Assembly: GCA_015233135.1 (NCBI GenBank)
Contig: JADFYH010000023.1
Span: 1-48,625, forward strand
DNA length: 48,625 bases
Reading direction: 5' to 3'
Source: Deltaproteobacteria bacterium
GTDB lineage: Bacteria > UBA10199 > JADFYH01
Part shown: positions 17,227 to 26,510 of the stretch, piece by piece
Numbering within the stretch: the stretch's first letter is position 1
Layout: each line of letters begins with the position of its first letter
Position numbers and translations under genes: made by a program
Notes under the pieces: model-generated
Database searches by the model: none
The model's input: only the letters and a program-made list of their open reading frames with translations
What the model was told of the DNA's origin: nothing

Positions 17227-19908
17227 ATGCTATTTCGAAAAAGAATAAGGACTTTGTCCTTTTGGATAGCCTTAGGGCTATTCGGAGGCGTTTCCACCAC
17301 TTGGGTAAGAAATGCCCAAGCCATGGAATATTATGCAACAAACCGAAGTTTAAATATTGCCAGAGGGGGGACAGCGAGCAGCGCGATACAGATTATTCCC
17401 TATGGGTCTACGGGCCCGGTGACTTTTACTCTAACAGGGGGAAATGGAATTACAGCCGCGGTTCCAGCCATCAATATTACGAGTAACGCAGACATTAATA
17501 GTCGCGTTACTTTTTCTGCTTCTGCCACGGCAAGCACAGGAAATCAGAATCTAGTGTTAACGGGTAAAGTGGGTACTAGTACTTATAGACAAAGTTTTAG
17601 TCTGAATGTCACTGGCACAGCTGCAAGTACCTTCACCCTGGCTTTGTCCTCTGCTTCTCTCTCAGAAGTACAAGGCCAGTCTGCTTCCAGCAACATCACT
17701 CTTTCTCGAAGCAGCTTTACTAACCCAGTTGCCTTTTCTGTCACTGGACTGCCTGTAGGGGTGAGCGCTGCTTTCAGTGCCAACAATACCACCGCAAATA
17801 GCAGCACTTTAACTTTAAGCGCTTCTACTGCGGCAGCAGCAGGCAGTTTCACGATAGCAATACAAGCAGTGGGGGGAACGATTACACGTACAGCCAATTT
17901 GAACCTCAGTGTACAAACTCCTGGGAGCTTTGCAGTGACTGCTTCTCCTGTGAGTGTGACTTTAATTCAAGGTCAGGCTGCATTCAGTGTTGCGGTTAAT
18001 ATCACCCGCACAAATTTTACAAATGCTGTGGCCTTATCGCTGACGGGTTATCCCGGTGGAGTGACTGCAAGCTTTAGCCCTGCCTCTAGCACAGGCAATA
18101 CCAGTAGCCTCAGTTTAACTCCAAGTGCCTCTGCTACAGTGGGAACTTTTGCGGCCACCCTGAATGCAGTGAGTGGGGGCATCACTCAAAGTGTTCCTCT
18201 GAGCATTACCGTGAATGCTGTGCCTGCGAACTTTACTTTGAGTGCAAGCCCAACTTCTCTTTCGCTTGGACAGGGCAACAGTGGGAGTTTTGCATTGAAT
18301 GTTGCCAGAACCAACCTGCCTGATTCTGTAGCTTTTACAGTGAGTGGAGTTCCCAGCGGAGTGACTGTTTCTTGCCCCGCTACAACATCCAACAGCTCTA
18401 CTTGCACCGTGAATGTGGCTTCTAGCGCGACGGTGGCTTCTTCGAGTCTAAACATTCAAGCCTCCGCTGCAGGCATTAGCCGTACAGTAGCAGTCAGTTT
18501 GTCTGTCACTGCTCCTGCAGCTACAGGTCTAAAAGCCTTTCCCAGTGCGGAAGGTTTTGGTGCAGTGTCTACCACTGGAGGCCGTGGAGGAACGGTTTGT
18601 AAGGTCAGCAACTTAAACAACAGTGGTCCAGGTTCTCTGCAAGATTGTTTTGATTTGCCTGGCCCTGCATACATTGTCTTTACTGTAGGTGGAATTATTG
18701 ATGCTTCGTTAGAATGTCATTACGGAAATAAAACCGTCGCGGGTCAAACTTCTCCTACAGGGATTATTACTCGTGGCATTATTTTCGATAATGTTTATGA
18801 AACCAATCCTGGTTGCCAAAACATCATCTTACGCCATTTGCATTCGCGACCTGCAGCAGGGGAAAGAGCTGCAAGCGGTTATGTGAATGACGATTCAATT
18901 CGTTTAGATGGTGTAAAAAATATAGTGCTCGATCATATGTCTTTTGAACGTGCGAGCGATGAATCTTTCCAGCTTTCTCGTTCATCCGATATTACGGTCC
19001 AAAACAGTATCCTCGCCGAATCTTTGTCGGATCATTATTGGGATGGAATGTTGATCAATTATTCGACCACGGTTCAGGATTTGAACAGACTCTCCATCCA
19101 CCACAACATGTGGAATCGTATTCGTGGCCGTTTGCCTGAAATCAGCTGCGAAGAAAATGCAGATGGTCGTTTGGGAACCACCAACTGCAGCGGAAAACGT
19201 TTGCAACTCGAGTTGTCCAATAACCTGCTGTTTGATCCTAATGTGGACCCTATCTGGTATAACCGCTGCACTGGAACCAATGCGGGTAACGATTGTGCGG
19301 CTACCGGTCCTTCTTTCTTTGTCGATCTCAATTGGGTAGGCAATTACATGAAAGCGCGTACGGGCTCCGATAACGCCATGTTGGGCTATGATTTCCAAAA
19401 TGAAAGCCGCAATGGTTTATTCTATCAAGACGATTTCTTTGATGCCGGTATTGCGTGTTTGATTGGAATTGGCCATGCAAATGCCTCTGCTGCGTTTGCG
19501 TATCCCAGTGTTACTTATATTCCTGCCCAACAAGTGACAGGATATATGCAAAATAATGTGGGCCCTTTCCCTCGGGATCCTATGGATCAACGTTTGGTCA
19601 GTTATCTCAGTCAAGATATCAATAGTGTTGCTGCAACTCCTTCTGCACCTCCTAGTTCTGGCCCTCTTCTAGATGCTTTTAATACCTTGAGCAGTTCCTG
19701 CGCCTATCCTGCAGATACAGACAATGACGGCATGCCCGATATTTGGGAAATTCGTCATGGTTTGAATCCTGCGGTGGACGATCATAACGGAATTAATCTT
19801 TCTAGTGAAGGATATACTAATATCGAGATGTATCTGGAAGAATTGAATAATCAGGTGGTTGCTCGTGGATCTTCCACAGATGCCTTGTGCAATATTGCCA
19901 GTTGGTAG
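17227..19908 (+). CDS. Secreted modular protein: Ig-like repeats plus pectate-lyase-like beta-helix
   Basis: The 893-aa protein starts with a signal peptide (residues 1-32, cleavage after NAQA). About four beta-sandwich repeats of roughly 90 residues follow (each with a variant of LPVGVSAAFS and a Ser/Thr-rich strand). From about residue 434 begins a right-handed beta-helix domain of the pectate lyase type (KAFPSAEGFGAVSTTGGRGG, VSNLNNSGPGSLQDC, NKTVAGQTSP). The end has a calcium-binding thrombospondin-3-like motif, DTDNDGMPDIWEIRHGLNP. It probably binds or cleaves polysaccharide outside the cell. Lytic activity is not certain, because catalytic residues cannot be assigned by eye. Confidence 0.82.
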   Translation: MLFRKRIRTLSFWIALGLFGGVSTTWVRNAQAMEYYATNRSLNIARGGTASSAIQIIPYGSTGPVTFTLTGGNGITAAVPAINITSNADINSRVTFSASATASTGNQNLVLTGKVGTSTYRQSFSLNVTGTAASTFTLALSSASLSEVQGQSASSNITLSRSSFTNPVAFSVTGLPVGVSAAFSANNTTANSSTLTLSASTAAAAGSFTIAIQAVGGTITRTANLNLSVQTPGSFAVTASPVSVTLIQGQAAFSVAVNITRTNFTNAVALSLTGYPGGVTASFSPASSTGNTSSLSLTPSASATVGTFAATLNAVSGGITQSVPLSITVNAVPANFTLSASPTSLSLGQGNSGSFALNVARTNLPDSVAFTVSGVPSGVTVSCPATTSNSSTCTVNVASSATVASSSLNIQASAAGISRTVAVSLSVTAPAATGLKAFPSAEGFGAVSTTGGRGGTVCKVSNLNNSGPGSLQDCFDLPGPAYIVFTVGGIIDASLECHYGNKTVAGQTSPTGIITRGIIFDNVYETNPGCQNIILRHLHSRPAAGERAASGYVNDDSIRLDGVKNIVLDHMSFERASDESFQLSRSSDITVQNSILAESLSDHYWDGMLINYSTTVQDLNRLSIHHNMWNRIRGRLPEISCEENADGRLGTTNCSGKRLQLELSNNLLFDPNVDPIWYNRCTGTNAGNDCAATGPSFFVDLNWVGNYMKARTGSDNAMLGYDFQNESRNGLFYQDDFFDAGIACLIGIGHANASAAFAYPSVTYIPAQQVTGYMQNNVGPFPRDPMDQRLVSYLSQDINSVAATPSAPPSSGPLLDAFNTLSSSCAYPADTDNDGMPDIWEIRHGLNPAVDDHNGINLSSEGYTNIEMYLEELNNQVVARGSSTDALCNIASW

Positions 19909-19934
19909 TCGTCGATGGCGAGCGCTTTGTGATA

Positions 19935-19967
19935 AAAAAGCCCCGATGAAAATCGGGGCTTTTTTTT
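19935..19967 (+). terminator. Rho-independent terminator after the first beta-helix gene
   Basis: AGCCCCGAT-GAAA-ATCGGGGCT forms a 9-bp GC-rich stem with a 4-nt loop, followed by a run of eight T. It also has an A-run on the other side, so it could work in both directions. Confidence 0.9.
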
Positions 19968-20279
19968 GACACCCCCCTGGGTAAAAATTGCCTTTTTCTA
20001 AAAGAAAAATCCCCTCTCTTTTCAACTTTCCTTGGCATCTCTTAACAAGTTTAATGGGAATGTTTTTTGCCCACCTAAACCCCTGTTAGGGCGAGCGGAA
20101 AAAATCATTATCAAAAAACTGGATGTGAAAGAGAAGGAAAAGTCTCCGGAGTTGATCGGGCGGAAGCTTCTTTGGTCTTTCATTTACGTTGAAAGATTCT
20201 TCTCCTCGACTTCTGCGTGAATTTTAATGCCTGCCTTTTCACACTTTTTCTCATCTGGTTTTTTTGGATAGGGGGGGCT
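19967..20279 (+). promoter_or_regulatory. Duplicated 313-bp leader, copy 2
   Basis: This is the second copy of the leader at 16911-17226, lying between the terminator and the second beta-helix gene. The core (CACCTAAACCCCTGTTAGGGC, continuing through AAAAAACTGGATGTGAAAGAG) is nearly identical, while the part just before the gene has diverged. The open frame here could start at a TTG near 20032 and give 62 residues, but there is no convincing ribosome-binding site. Confidence 0.5.
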
Positions 20280-22331
20280 ATGTCATTTTTAAAGAGGGGG
20301 AAAGGTCTATCCTTCTGGATAGCACTTATGGCGTCCACTGCCTGGGTGGGGGTAGCTCATGCAGACTGGTACGCGGGAAAGCGCGACTTCAATTTGAAGC
20401 GCGGGCAAAGTTTTACAACCAGTATCTCCATCGATAGGTATGGAAATACAAGTCCCGCGTATTTTCAACTCATAGGGGCAACTGGCATCACGGCAGTAAC
20501 AAGCCCCAGTCCAATCACCGGCAATACAGGGAGTGTCACATTTACAGCCACGGCTACTGCGCCTTTGGGTACTCAAAATCCATCTCTAAGAGCAACCTTG
20601 GGAAGTTCTGTCAGTAGTCAGCCTTTTAGTATCAATGTGCAAGCCGCCGCATCTAACGCTGCACTGAGCCTTTCTGCTTCTTCAGCTACCTACACCTCGG
20701 TGCTGGGAGTAGCTCCATCAAGTCAATCTTTTACACTAAGAAACAGCAGTACCGTTTTAGCCAATACGCTTACTTTAAGTTTGGCAGGAAGTAATGCCAG
20801 CCAGTTTCAGCTTCAGAATAACAATTGTAGTGGGAAAACTCTTGCGGCAGGAGCCTCTTGTACCTTTGGTGTGACAAGTTCTGCCCCCGCCGCCGCGCAA
20901 AATTATCTAGCGACAGTTAATGTCCAGTCAAGCAATGTGCCCAGCAGCCCCACTTTAAATTTAACACTGCGTGGAATAGATTATTCTCTCAGTTTAGGAT
21001 CTACTTCCCTTGATCTTCAGGCGGGAGCCACGCAAAATGTGAGCGTCAATCTTAATCGCAATTTGAATAGCGCAGCTGCACTCACTGGGGCAGCCAATAT
21101 CACCGTGGGGGCCTTGCCTGCCGGTGTTACGGTAGATGCTTTAAGCATAGCAGATGGTTCAAGTGCCGGAACCTTGGTATTTCATGCGGCCACCAATGCC
21201 AATTCTACGGCGATTTCTATTCCTTTGAGTGTGAATGCCTCCCTCAACGGACGCTTAAAGTCAGCTCCTTTAAATTTGAATATTTTACCCTTGCCCAGCA
21301 TTGCCTTGTCTTCCAATTCTCCTTCTCTCAATATTACCCAGGGCACTTCTGCCGATGCCACCCTTTCCATTACTCGAGTGAACTATACGGCTGCGGTGGA
21401 TCTTTCAATCGCGGGTCTTCCTGCGGGAGTCACTGCAAGTTTTAACCCCGCTTCAATCAGCGACACTTCGAGTGTTCTGACCGTTGCGGTGGATTCTTCT
21501 GCAGCACCTGGAGATTATTCTATAACTGTGAGTGCAGTAGGAGGCACCTTGACGGACAGCGTATTGATGGGCCTCACGGTGACGGCAGCCCCAGTCCCTA
21601 CACCGACTCCAGTTCCAACACCAACACCAACTCCTGCCCCTGTCCCAGTGGATACGACTCCTGGTTCTTATTTCCAATTCTATTTACAACGCGATTTCTC
21701 AAAAGCGATTGGTGACACTTGGAGCGATACCCTCACCATGGATTGGTATGGTAATCAACATTCCGTGCAGTTTGAAATTGTGGGTTTGTCAGCAAGCAGC
21801 GGGCTTACGGCAGTAGTCAATCCAAATCCTGTGACTGTTGACTCGGGAATCAATCCTACGGTGACGTATAGCATTGGTTCCTCTGCAGTCTCTGGATATT
21901 ATACTTTCATACTGCGTGCGACTGCAGGAACTGTGGTGATCGATCAGCCGATGGAACTCACGGTGACAGGAAGCAGCGGCGGAACGACACCTCCTCCCGC
22001 TCCAACTCCGACCCCTACGCCAGCTCCTACTCCAACCCCTGTTCCTACTCCAACTCCCCCGCCCACGCCTTCTCCTTCAGGATTAAAGGCCTTCCCTGAA
22101 GCCGTTGGTTTTGGTGCCTTTGCCACGGGAGGTCGTGGAGGGGATGTCTATCATGTGACCAATCTCAATACTGCAGGTGCAGGTTCCTTGCAGTATGGAA
22201 TTGATTCAAAATCTGACACACTTCCCCGTACCATCGTGTTTGATGTAAGTGGAATGATTAATTCGCTCATCGAATTTCAAGGCAAGAGCGATATTACGAT
22301 TGCTGGGCAGACCAATCCCATCCGGTTTTAA
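20280..22331 (+). pseudogene. Second secreted Ig-like/pectate-lyase-like protein, 3'-truncated at an IS remnant
   Basis: The start at 20280 follows GGGGGGGCT, as in the paralog, and gives a matching signal peptide (MSFLKRGKGLSFWIALMAST, cleavage after AHA). Several beta-sandwich repeats follow, with two Pro/Thr linkers (PVPTPTPVPTPTPTPAPVP and a similar one). The beta-helix domain then begins (KAFPEAVGFGAFATGGRGGD, YHVTNLNTAGAGSLQ, RTIVFDVSG). It stops at DITIAGQTNPIRF, only about 85 residues in, where the paralog has about 460 more. The sequence then becomes an IS transposase on the other strand. The product would be exported but lacks its catalytic or binding helix. Confidence 0.8.
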
Positions 22332-23018
22332 AAGCAATCCAAAAACAACTTGCGTACAATCACTGCGTCTTTCTTTGGAATACCCAAACTGACGGAGGCC
22401 TGTGGCTTCGGTGCTTTCAAAGCGTAGGGTCGTGAGATCATAGAGCACCACATCCACTTCGTGACTTAAAAGATCCCTATCCTGCCAGAATAAATCCAGC
22501 TCAATTTCTTCTTTGTGTTCCGATAAAATACCCAAAGCACGGTAGAGTTGATGCAACTCCGTATCTCCCACAAGCATCTCAGGATAAAAGCGATTTTGCC
22601 AGTGTTCGTAAATCTTGAGTTTAGATCCAGGTTTAACAAAGCGCGAGGCCACCATGGTAAAAATCAATTTTTTAAAATCAAAGCCTAGCTTGGGATGTTT
22701 AGCAGCAATTTTCAAAAGAACTTTATCGATACCACTGGCCCTAAACATGCGTTCTAAAACTAAAAGCGGGCCAAGAATAAAAGTATCTGACACAGAAATA
22801 TTTTTAGCGAGATCCATCAGGGTTAAAACATCTTTGTGTTTACCAATGGCAGAAATCACCTCGTCCATACGATCTTCGCCCGCACGGCCAAGAGACATGA
22901 GGGTGCGCTGTCTGACTTTACCGTCTTCTCGATACGATTCTACAAGATGGTAATAGCTTTGACCGGCAGCATTTGTGGTGGTTCGGATATACACGACAGA
23001 CAAGTAACAAAAGTACAT
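22318..23018 (-). pseudogene. IS1634-like transposase, 3'-truncated
   Basis: The N-terminal 230 residues match IS1634/IS4-superfamily transposases: YIRTTTNAAGQSYYHLVESY, REDGKVRQRTLMSLGR, ASRFVKPGSKLKIYEHWQNR, and the first catalytic Asp region VVLYDLTTLRFES. FGYSKERRSDCTQVVFGLLL follows, where intact proteins continue for about 250 more residues with further catalytic residues. The frame instead runs into the antisense of the beta-helix gene. A GTG at 22992-22994 (VYIRTT) is the more usual family start. No downstream end of the element is present, so it cannot move itself. Confidence 0.8.
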
Positions 23019-23255
23019 GCCAGTGAAAATAAAAAAATAGAGAAAGGAAAATATTGTTCACTACATTTTTGATGTTTTAAAATCACACCACATACCCAGA
23101 CTGCATTTGCGGGTGTTTATTAAAATCTGGTGTCAAAGTCGGGAATTATTTCTTAATAAAATGGATTTTAACGTCCATTTATTATCGTTAATAAAGATCT
23201 ATTAACACATACATAACCTGGATCTTGAATAGGAGTCCTTACGACAGGCTGTCTT
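23019..23255. other. AT-rich intergenic stretch with IS flank
   Basis: No gene is visible. It presumably contains the outer end of the IS1634-like remnant, but no matching inverted repeat is available to place it. An imperfect palindrome, AATAAAATGGA ... TCCATTTATT (about 23154-23182), could form a hairpin. Confidence 0.35.
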
Positions 23256-23414
23256 CTATCGATTAGGAATAAAAGTATAAGATGTGCGGTGAACTGGAAC
23301 ACCCTGCTCACGGCATTGACCATTAACCACTGTGCCTTGGACAGTTATAGTATCGTGGCTAGTATGTCGTGTGGTAAATTCAACCGGAGTACCTGGGGTT
23401 TTTATTGGATCCAT
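23256..23414 (-). CDS. Small hypothetical protein (52 aa)
   Basis: The minus strand has a clean short gene: the ATG at 23414 follows AGGAGAATAAA, a good ribosome-binding site, and TAG lies at 23256. The product (MDPIKTPGTPVEFTTRHTSH, later VQGTVVNGQCREQGVPVHRT) is polar, Thr-rich, lacks a membrane segment and has one cysteine. No family is recognised. The strong ribosome-binding site is the main evidence that it is real. Confidence 0.5.
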   Translation of the reverse strand: MDPIKTPGTPVEFTTRHTSHDTITVQGTVVNGQCREQGVPVHRTSYTFIPNR

Positions 23415-23645
23415 TTTATTCTCCTAAATTTTGGTTATTGGTTAAACTCCTTTAGTAACTAAAAAAACCAAATTTAATATCTGGCTTCTTAGCAATTAGT
23501 ACAAAGCAAAGATCATGCCGAAGCAATCATTTAATATTTGTTAAGACTTACTAAGTTTTTTAGATTTTTCAGAAGCTAAAATGGAAACGGAATCACCAGA
23601 AGTGTACATAGGTTGAGGTCTGTAGACCCGACATGAAGCCCTTTT

Positions 23646-23754
23646 CCCCCTTTGAAAAAGGGGGATGCAGGGGGATTTTACAATAGACATACCTCCCTTA
23701 AGGGTACTGCTCTGTTATGAAAATCCCTCCTGACCTCCCTTTTTCAAAGGGAGG
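23646..23754. repeat. Long imperfect palindromic element (REP/MITE-like), copy 1
   Basis: Two hairpins flank a central spacer: CCCCCTTTGAAAAAGGGGG (23646-23664) and CCTCCCTTTTTCAAAGGGAGG (23734-23754). The sequences between them (GGGGGATTTT ... AAAATCCCTCC) are also complementary, so the whole 109 bp can fold back on itself. A similar architecture occurs at 24787-24882. It follows the end of etfA (minus strand) and may act as a transcription terminator or mRNA stabiliser. Confidence 0.7.
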
Positions 23755-23782
23755 AATTCCATCCTTTTAGCGGAAGAATTTT

Positions 23783-24766
23783 TTATGAATCCGCCAGTAA
23801 TTTTTTAAATTCCGTCGTCAGCAAAGGCACCACCTGAAATAAATCCCCTACGATGCCGTAATCGGCCTTTTGAAACAAAGGCGCTTCGGGGTCTTTGTTG
23901 ATCGCCACGATGATTTTCGAAGTACGCATTCCTGCCAAATGTTGAATCGCTCCAGAAATTCCGCAGGCGATGTAGAGTTTTGGATTGACCACTTTACCGG
24001 TTTGACCCACTTGCATATCTTGTGGTGCAAAACCGGAATCCACCGCTGCGCGAGAGGCACCCACACTGGCTCCAATGACATCGGCCAGATCTTGAAGAAT
24101 TTTAAAGTTCTCAGCGGCCTTCATGGCACGTCCACCCGACACGATGATTTCGGCCTCGGTTAAATCGACTTTATCCGTAGCGCCTTTCACCATTTCCTTC
24201 ATGGGGGCACGAAGGGCTGCCAACTCCACACTTATTTTTTGCACTTCAGCCGTGGCAGCTGCTTCAGGGGCACCCACACCAAACGAGTTTGCACGCACCA
24301 AGGCGATTTGAGGCAAACTTGTAATTTTCACATCGACCAAGGCCTTACCGGAATAGATCGGGTGAGTAGCCACTAATTTGCCATCGCCGCCAATGCTCAA
24401 TTGAACCGTATCGGAGGCAAGGCCGGTATTTAAACGGGCCGCCAGGCGAGGCATGAAATCCTTGGCCACGGGAGAGGCTGATCCAAGCAGGATATCCGGC
24501 TTGGCCTGGGCCACCAGATCTGCCAAAGCCTTAGTAAACGCCAAGGTGTTGTACTGACTCAAGGCGGCGTTTTCCAACAAATACACTTTTTTTGCACCAT
24601 AGCTGGCAAGATCATTTGCCAAGGCATCCAAACCATTTCCGACAAGCACAGCTTCCACGGATCCACCTGTTTTTGAGGCCAGCTCTTTGGCCTTGGTTAA
24701 AAGTTCAAAGGCTGTTTTTTTAATTTTACCTTCTTGATGTTCTGCAAAGACTAAAATGCTACTCAT
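23783..24766 (-). CDS. etfA: Electron transfer flavoprotein alpha subunit EtfA
   Basis: EtfA binds FAD and, with EtfB, passes electrons from acyl-CoA dehydrogenases to the quinone pool. The 327-aa protein has the C-terminal FAD-binding signature VGQTGKVVNPKLYIACGISG and continues AIQHLAGM, INKDPEAPLFQKADYGIVGD, LFQVVP. The N-terminal domain begins SSILVFAEHQEGKIKKTAFE. It lies downstream of etfB in the same orientation with a 137-bp gap holding a palindromic element, so alpha and beta levels may be set separately. Confidence 0.95.
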   Translation of the reverse strand: MSSILVFAEHQEGKIKKTAFELLTKAKELASKTGGSVEAVLVGNGLDALANDLASYGAKKVYLLENAALSQYNTLAFTKALADLVAQAKPDILLGSASPVAKDFMPRLAARLNTGLASDTVQLSIGGDGKLVATHPIYSGKALVDVKITSLPQIALVRANSFGVGAPEAAATAEVQKISVELAALRAPMKEMVKGATDKVDLTEAEIIVSGGRAMKAAENFKILQDLADVIGASVGASRAAVDSGFAPQDMQVGQTGKVVNPKLYIACGISGAIQHLAGMRTSKIIVAINKDPEAPLFQKADYGIVGDLFQVVPLLTTEFKKLLADS

Positions 24767-24786
24767 AGTATTTCCTTCCTTAGTTC

Positions 24787-24882
24787 CCCCCTCTTAAGCT
24801 AAGAGGGGGCTAGGGGGCGTTATGGCAATTTGATTCAAAGTGACCATAACTCCTCCCGACCTCCTCTTAGCTTAAGAGGAGG
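24787..24882. repeat. Long imperfect palindromic element (REP/MITE-like), copy 2, between etfB and etfA
   Basis: Hairpins CCCCCTCTTAAGCTAAGAGGGGG without its central bases (24787-24809) and CCTCCTCTTAGCTTAAGAGG (24860-24879, stem to 24882) flank an inner complementary pair (GGGGGCGTTATGG ... CCATAACTCCTCCC). The layout equals that at 23646-23754, though the stem sequence differs. It sits inside the etf operon, where a strong hairpin would affect readthrough or mRNA half-life. Confidence 0.7.
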
Positions 24883-24903
24883 TGAGTATGTAAAAAACAT
24901 TAA

Positions 24904-25674
24904 TTATATTACCTTCGCTTCTTCCCTCAAAAGCTTCACCAACTCCTTCACCGCGGCCTCCGCCTCACCCGGAATAATCTTTCCAGGGGCCTTCTCAGGA
25001 GGTAAACGATAGTTGGAACACAACACCTTTGCCGAGGCATCCCCTTTCAGCGCAGACACTTTCAAACTCTGAATGGGTTTGCTCTTTGCCTTCATGATAT
25101 TCGGCAAAGAGGCATAGCGAGGGGTGTTAAGCCCTTTTTCGCAGGCAAAGAGAGCAGGCAATGCCACATCGTAAATTTCTTTTGCGCCTCCACTCACCCG
25201 CCGGGTGGCAATGGCCTTTCCAGCGACAAATTCAATTTTTTCCAAAATGGTCACTTGAGGCCAATCGAGAAATTCGGCAATGGACTGACTCACCTGCCCC
25301 ATGTCCGCATCAATGGCCTGTTTCCCGGTGAAGATCACTTCCAATCCCTGTTCTTTGATAACTCCCGCCAAAACTTTTGCAGTGACATAACTGTCTAAGG
25401 CCTGACCTTCGTCATCAATATGAACCCCTTTATCCGCACCCATGGCCAAGGCAGTCCGGATGGAATCCACAGCCCGTGCAGGTCCCATGGAAATAGCAAT
25501 CACTTCACTGCCCGCATTTTTTTCTTTCGTTTTAATCGCTTCTTCGATTGCATATTCATCGTAAGGACTCACGATAAATTTAACACCATCGGTTTCAATG
25601 CCAGAGGCATCGGCCTTGATCCGAATCTTGGTTTCGGTATCCGGGACTTGTTTGAGTAGTACTCCGATTTTCAT
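24904..25674 (-). CDS. etfB: Electron transfer flavoprotein beta subunit EtfB
   Basis: EtfB binds AMP and shapes the FAD-containing heterodimer with EtfA. The start at 25674 (MKIGVLLKQVPDTETKIRI) follows GGAGGAACTT, giving 256 residues. The family signature lies in VALPALFACEKGLNTPRYAS followed by LPNIMKAKSKPI. Residues such as GADKGVHIDDE and TGKQAIDADMGQV are typical of the AMP pocket. It is preceded by the enoyl-CoA hydratase in the same orientation, which supports a beta-oxidation operon. Confidence 0.95.
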   Translation of the reverse strand: MKIGVLLKQVPDTETKIRIKADASGIETDGVKFIVSPYDEYAIEEAIKTKEKNAGSEVIAISMGPARAVDSIRTALAMGADKGVHIDDEGQALDSYVTAKVLAGVIKEQGLEVIFTGKQAIDADMGQVSQSIAEFLDWPQVTILEKIEFVAGKAIATRRVSGGAKEIYDVALPALFACEKGLNTPRYASLPNIMKAKSKPIQSLKVSALKGDASAKVLCSNYRLPPEKAPGKIIPGEAEAAVKELVKLLREEAKVI

Positions 25675-25710
25675 AAGTTCCTCCATATATATTAGGGTGA
25701 GGTAAAAACT

Positions 25711-26508
25711 CTAAATTCCCCTAAACTTAGGTTTTCTCTTTTCCACAAAGGCTGTGACACCTTCTAAAAAATCTTTGGATAAGGCTGTTGCACGCACCGC
25801 TTCAGTTTCCCAGTTGAGTTGCGTTTCAAAAGAATTTGCCATCCCTTCAAAAACAAGTCGCTTGGCTTGAGCTAAAGCCTGAGTCGGAAGAGTAGCGATC
25901 TTTTTCGCAAAGGCTAAAGTTTGAGATTCAAACTCCGCATCCTCAAAAACTTCAGTCACGAGTCCCAAAGCGTTTGCCTCTTCGACACTCAAATTTTTTC
26001 CAGTCGCCAAGAGAGAAAATGTTTTATGCGTTCCCAAAATTTTGGGAAGGCTGAAGGTTGAACTTCCATCGGGTGACAAACCAATATTGAAATAAGCCAA
26101 ATTAAAATACGCAGATTTACTAGCAACAACCAAATCTCCCAAGGCGGCCAAAGCAAAGCCAGCCCCTACTGCAGGACCATTCACCGCACAAATCACTGGT
26201 TTTTTTACCCTCTTCATTCGTAAAGCCATCTCATGCAGCTGAGTAGGCATTTGATAAATAGAAAATTTTTTTTCTTCTTCCGATTGATCTAAAATCTGCG
26301 AAAAAAATTTAACATCTCCCCCTGCACAGAAGGCCTTCCCTGCCCCACTCAAAAGGATAACGCGAACACCGGCATCCTCTTCGGCCAGGACAAAGGCCTT
26401 TTGAAGTGCCGACAGCATTTCAAAATTGAGGGCATTAAAACTCTCGGGGCGATTGAGAGTCAGGCGGAGGATGGCATTTTGTTTTTCGATTAAGAGAATT
26501 TTGGACAT
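25711..26508 (-). CDS. Enoyl-CoA hydratase/isomerase family protein
   Basis: This crotonase-fold enzyme hydrates or isomerises enoyl-CoA in fatty-acid degradation. The start at 26508 (MSKILLIEKQNAILRLTLNR) follows GAGGAG and lies directly after the tetR stop, giving 265 residues. Oxyanion-hole elements are visible in AFCAGGDVKFF and CAVNGPAVGAGFALAALGDL. In the second acidic position there is SPDGSSTF rather than a clear catalytic Glu, so isomerase or hydratase specificity is unclear. It is the second gene of the tetR-echA-etfB-etfA set. Confidence 0.88.
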   Translation of the reverse strand: MSKILLIEKQNAILRLTLNRPESFNALNFEMLSALQKAFVLAEEDAGVRVILLSGAGKAFCAGGDVKFFSQILDQSEEEKKFSIYQMPTQLHEMALRMKRVKKPVICAVNGPAVGAGFALAALGDLVVASKSAYFNLAYFNIGLSPDGSSTFSLPKILGTHKTFSLLATGKNLSVEEANALGLVTEVFEDAEFESQTLAFAKKIATLPTQALAQAKRLVFEGMANSFETQLNWETEAVRATALSKDFLEGVTAFVEKRKPKFRGI

Positions 26509-26510
26509 AA

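Noticed and set aside
23236-23250. Short match CTTACGACAGGCT shared with 142-154 in the primase fragment
   Set aside because: Only about 13 bp, with no homology on either side, so probably coincidence.
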